Positions 45,523 to 48,706 of a stretch of DNA of 48,706 bases are shown piece after piece. The notes beneath the pieces are model-generated. The model was not told the origin of the DNA. It saw only the letters and a list, made by a program, of their open reading frames with translations, and made no database searches. Made by a program: the position numbers and the translations under genes. Every line of letters begins with the position of its first letter. Position 1 is the first letter of the stretch. Origin of the DNA: Candidatus Staskawiczbacteria bacterium (GTDB taxonomy: Bacteria > Patescibacteriota > Minisyncoccia > Minisyncoccales > Staskawiczbacteraceae); assembly GCA_026395295.1 (NCBI GenBank), contig JAPLYZ010000020.1, positions 1 through 48,706 on the forward strand. Reading direction: 5' to 3'.

Positions 45523-46103
45523 ACAATATGCCCGTTGATATTATGTTTTTCGTATGTTTCCAAAATATCTGCACAAAATTTCATAAGCTCTTTGTTGTTT
45601 TCACTTTTTGCTAATTCATATAATCTAATAAACATTTTCTTTCCAGTTTCGGTTTGCTTTAAATTTTTCTTTATAAAATTGTGCTGCGCGCATAAGGTTT
45701 GCCCGTTTTCTATAGTTGCCTCCCCTCCTAAATCTTTGGGTTTTATGTGGTCTATTTGTAAATCAACGCCGTCTTTTTTACCTCTGCCGCAAATCACACA
45801 CTTATAGCCGTCTCTTTTTAAAATTGCGTCTTTCTGCACAACGGTAAAATCTTCTAAATCTCTTTTGTACGCTTTCTTTGGATCGTACTTATAAATTCCT
45901 TTAGCAATTTTTATCAAAAATCCAGTTTGAGATAATTTACGAATTGCCCTATCAGGATCACGAAAAACATTTCCAGTCCTTTCTTTATAGGTCGCGACGA
46001 CCCAATCTACAACCTCAGGATGTTTGATATCTCTGTCAGGGTTTTTCTTAAAAAACTCAATAATTAAATCTTGTTGAACTACATTATTGTTTTTGTTTTC
46101 CAT
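45510..46103 (-). CDS. HNH endonuclease with N-terminal wHTH, likely the restriction endonuclease
   Basis: KDAILKRDGYKCVICGRGKKDGVDLQIDHIKPKDLGGEATIENGQTLCAQHN. Confidence 0.85.
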   Translation of the reverse strand: MENKNNNVVQQDLIIEFFKKNPDRDIKHPEVVDWVVATYKERTGNVFRDPDRAIRKLSQTGFLIKIAKGIYKYDPKKAYKRDLEDFTVVQKDAILKRDGYKCVICGRGKKDGVDLQIDHIKPKDLGGEATIENGQTLCAQHNFIKKNLKQTETGKKMFIRLYELAKSENNKELMKFCADILETYEKHNINGHIVWEK

Positions 46104-46115
46104 AATATTTATTAA

Positions 46116-47099
46116 CTAAATTAATTTTACTTCATTTTTTAAACGCTCTATCGCTATATCACAATATTTACCGTCAATATCAATCCCAATTCCTTTTCTA
46201 TTATGCGCGTAAGCAGCAATAAGTGTTGAGCCGCTTCCCAAAAATGGGTCTAAAACCGTATCTCCAATAAAGCTAAACAGTTTGATACATCTTCGTGGTA
46301 ATTCTACTGGAAATGGCGCGGGGTGACCACCTGCTCCTTTTTTACTTTGACCATTAAAAGTCCATACTCCGTTCGTCCAATCCATAAATTCTTGTTTTGT
46401 AATATCGTTTTCTCTACTGCTCCCAGTTTTTTTCCAACTGTCTTTATATAGAACTAAAATTAATTCTACTGGAGCAATTACGTAAGGTGCGGAAGCCGAC
46501 ATGAATGAACCCCATGCAGTACGACGAGATATATTCCCCTCGTTCCAAATAATCGTGGAATGATACTTCCAGCCAATGTCTTTTGCAATCTTTGTAATAT
46601 CTGCGCCGACCGATTTCTGTCCACCTTTATTCTTGTCGAGCGGTATATTCAGCAAAAAACGCCCTTCTGGTTTTGCTAAATCAAAACACCTTTTAATCCA
46701 TTTTTTTGTAAAATCTAAATAATCTTCGTAGCTTAAATTGTCTGCATGCTCGTTATAGTGTATATCAACATTATATGGCGGAGAAGTGATAATAAGATCA
46801 ACTGTGTTGTCTGGAATAGAATCAAACTTTAAAATATCGTCTTTATAAATTGCCACGCCATTTCTCAAAAAATACAGCTTTTTTGAGCTTATACTTTTAA
46901 CGCTTTTTATTTCAGCCACTCCACTTTCAGTTAGAAATAAACCTCCCGTAGCAAGGTCTTTTACTCCTTGGTTTTTGGATAATTTGCTTCTGATCTTTTC
47001 TTTTTGAGGCTTATAAATCTTTTTTCCTGAATTTTTGGATTTTTTATTTTTTACTTTTGTTTTTGGCATATTTTTTTTATTTTCTATTGAATCTTTCAC
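46116..47099 (-). CDS. Site-specific DNA methyltransferase (beta-class N4/N6)
   Basis: LIITSPPYNVDIHYNE (motif IV) upstream of VLDPFLGSGSTLIAA (motif I). Confidence 0.92.
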   Translation of the reverse strand: MKDSIENKKNMPKTKVKNKKSKNSGKKIYKPQKEKIRSKLSKNQGVKDLATGGLFLTESGVAEIKSVKSISSKKLYFLRNGVAIYKDDILKFDSIPDNTVDLIITSPPYNVDIHYNEHADNLSYEDYLDFTKKWIKRCFDLAKPEGRFLLNIPLDKNKGGQKSVGADITKIAKDIGWKYHSTIIWNEGNISRRTAWGSFMSASAPYVIAPVELILVLYKDSWKKTGSSRENDITKQEFMDWTNGVWTFNGQSKKGAGGHPAPFPVELPRRCIKLFSFIGDTVLDPFLGSGSTLIAAYAHNRKGIGIDIDGKYCDIAIERLKNEVKLI

Positions 47100-47115
47100 T
47101 TTTTCTTTTTAAAAT

Positions 47116-47379
47116 TTACCGGTCGTAAGACATGTTTCCTCGGCTTTCAATCTCCTCAACTTCAACCACTTTTTTAGATTCGTTAACAAAATAGATAATT
47201 CTATACGGACGAATAACAATTTTCCGGTTATAACTATACCTGCCCTGCATGTGAACGCCCAAGTACGGATTAGTTTCAAGCTCTCTAAGTTTTTCTGCAA
47301 TTTTCAACCGCCAATTTTGCGGAAACTTCTTTACCGCTTTTCTAACACATGTTGGAACGTAAACATAGTATATCCCCAT
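47116..47379 (-). CDS. RelE/ParE-type toxin
   Basis: AEKLRELETNPYLGVHMQGRYSYNRKIVIRPYRIIYFVNESKKVVEVEEIESRG. Confidence 0.85.
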   Translation of the reverse strand: MGIYYVYVPTCVRKAVKKFPQNWRLKIAEKLRELETNPYLGVHMQGRYSYNRKIVIRPYRIIYFVNESKKVVEVEEIESRGNMSYDR

Positions 47380-47380
47380 A

Positions 47381-47734
47381 TTATTTCTTCCTTTTATTAG
47401 CGCTGTAATCCTTTTTAGCTTTATCTCTTAACACCAAACTATTCGTCGGTCTAACTATACCTAATTCCCTTTCAAACTCCTGCAAGGTGACATATTCGCC
47501 ACGAGCAATCTCGTCCTCGGCCTTTTTAATTTTAGCGGCAAACTTCGGGTCTTTTGCTAATGCCAAATCTTCCATCAAGGAGTCGTACTCCTCGGCAGAC
47601 ATTGCAACCATTTTAGCTTTACCGTTTTCAGTAAAAAGATAATGATTGCCACGTTTCTGAATTTTCTCAGCAATGTCAAAAATATTGCTTCTAGCCTCGC
47701 TGATAGAGATAATGTTTTTCATTTTTATGGTCAT
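47381..47734 (-). CDS. Phd/YefM-type antitoxin
   Basis: ISISEARSNIFDIAEKIQKRGNHYLFTENGKAKMVAMSAEEYDSLMEDLAL. Confidence 0.88.
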   Translation of the reverse strand: MTIKMKNIISISEARSNIFDIAEKIQKRGNHYLFTENGKAKMVAMSAEEYDSLMEDLALAKDPKFAAKIKKAEDEIARGEYVTLQEFERELGIVRPTNSLVLRDKAKKDYSANKRKK

Positions 47735-47763
47735 AATTTTGTTTAAATTAATTAATAGACTAT

Positions 47764-47783
47764 ATGTACATTATAGCGTACAT
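47764..47783. promoter_or_regulatory. Candidate TA operator
   Basis: ATGTAC-N8-GTACAT inverted repeat about 30 bp upstream of the antitoxin start; TGTACA cores are known for YefM operators. Confidence 0.6.
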
Positions 47784-47801
47784 CATAGGTTGCTGTCAAT
47801 A

Positions 47802-48473
47802 TCATATTAACTTGTTTTCTTTGAAGCTGTATGGCGACTTGCCTTTGGCAATAATAACATGGTCTAAAACTTCCACTCCCATTATTTTGCCAGCTTCAAT
47901 TATTCTTTTGGTAATTTGTAAATCATCTTCCGACGGCTCGTTGTCCCCCGACGGATGATTGTGCGCCAAAATTACCGAGCAGGCATTTTGTTTCAACGCT
48001 TCCTGAAAAATTTCTCGCGGGTGTATCAAGCTGGCGTTTAACGTGCCAATAAACATCGGCTTTTTGTGCAAGAGTTCGTTTCTGGCATTAAGAAAAAGCG
48101 CCATTAAATGCTCTCTTGTTTTATCTCGCATATACACAACCTGGGCCAAAACATCTTCAACCGATTCAATTTTTGGGAGACTTTCGTCTCTTACTTCAAG
48201 AGCTCTTTTTACTAATTCCTGACTGGCTAAAATTGCGCAAGCTTTTGCCGAATTTATGCCTCTAATTTTTGTTAAATCTCCGTATTTTAATTGTAAAAAA
48301 TTTTTAATTGGGGATTTCGCCAAAATTTGCTCTGCCACCTCAATAACATTTTTCCCTTCCACTCCCGTGCCAAGCAAAATTGCCAGAAGCTCTTTGTCTT
48401 TCAGGTTTTCCGCGCCTTTGGCAATCAATTTTTCTCTCGGCCGTTCAATTTTGGGCAAATCCTTTATTTTCAT
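47802..48473 (-). CDS. radC: RadC (JAB/MPN domain) protein
   Basis: PREKLIAKGAENLKDKELLAILLGTG...FLNARNELLHK...HPREIFQEALKQNACSVILAHNHPSGDNEPSEDD. Confidence 0.95.
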   Translation of the reverse strand: MKIKDLPKIERPREKLIAKGAENLKDKELLAILLGTGVEGKNVIEVAEQILAKSPIKNFLQLKYGDLTKIRGINSAKACAILASQELVKRALEVRDESLPKIESVEDVLAQVVYMRDKTREHLMALFLNARNELLHKKPMFIGTLNASLIHPREIFQEALKQNACSVILAHNHPSGDNEPSEDDLQITKRIIEAGKIMGVEVLDHVIIAKGKSPYSFKENKLI

Positions 48474-48574
48474 AAAGTTATATCTTACTTAAATCTACTC
48501 CTTTTTGGGGCAAAGTTCAAATTTTACAACCCCATTCGCGCAACCCTAAAAAACAAAACCTTGCTCAGTATTTT

Positions 48575-48706
48575 CTAATCAAGAAAGGATCCTGAAATCT
48601 CGGACATGACTTTGTTGGAAAAGGTTGTCGGGAATTGGAGCTTTTGACCTTTAAAATTATTGAATAATTTCTCTTTTTCTTTTTGCATAAACCCGGCGAA
48701 TTCGTT
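48575..48706 (-). CDS. C-terminal part of an unidentified CDS cut by the window edge
   Basis: Open frame NEFAGFMQKEKEKLFNNFKGQKLQFPTTFSNKVMSEISGSFLD*. Confidence 0.4.
   Translation of the reverse strand, partial: NEFAGFMQKEKEKLFNNFKGQKLQFPTTFSNKVMSEISGSFLD

Overview
AT-rich, gene-dense bacterial chromosome segment that looks like Candidate Phyla Radiation / Patescibacteria (Parcubacteria-like). This is inferred from small genes, short house-keeping proteins and a split cell-wall/division gene set; taxonomy was not tested. Almost all genes are on the minus strand. The conserved backbone includes sortase and CAP proteins, FtsQ-like, FemAB-like, MraY, D,D-carboxypeptidase, AspS, TyrS, MurC, EF-P, a cation P-type ATPase, mraZ-rsmH-ftsL-ftsI, MltG, RadC, tRNA-Glu(CTC) and tRNA-Trp(CCA). 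Accessory content includes: (i) a PaaX/Cas2-like gene bracketed by two inverted copies of a 34-bp imperfect palindrome; (ii) palindromic repeats lying in frame inside murC, a P-type ATPase and a PolX-N-like gene; (iii) a small GIY-YIG gene lying between tRNA-Glu and a 19-bp duplication of the tRNA 3' end; (iv) a compositionally distinct four-gene operon with ATGA overlaps (RNHCP zinc protein, rSAM-SPASM, rSAM, YkgJ-like Cys-cluster protein); (v) a serpin; (vi) a defence/TA region at 42-48 kb (RhuM, AAA-DUF4435, HNH/methyltransferase R-M, Phd/YefM-RelE type TA); (vii) a 12-mer, TGTCGCACAATA, occurring five times, always on the same strand, in coding and intergenic DNA. No CRISPR array was seen. 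All family calls come from reading motifs by eye; no searches were run.
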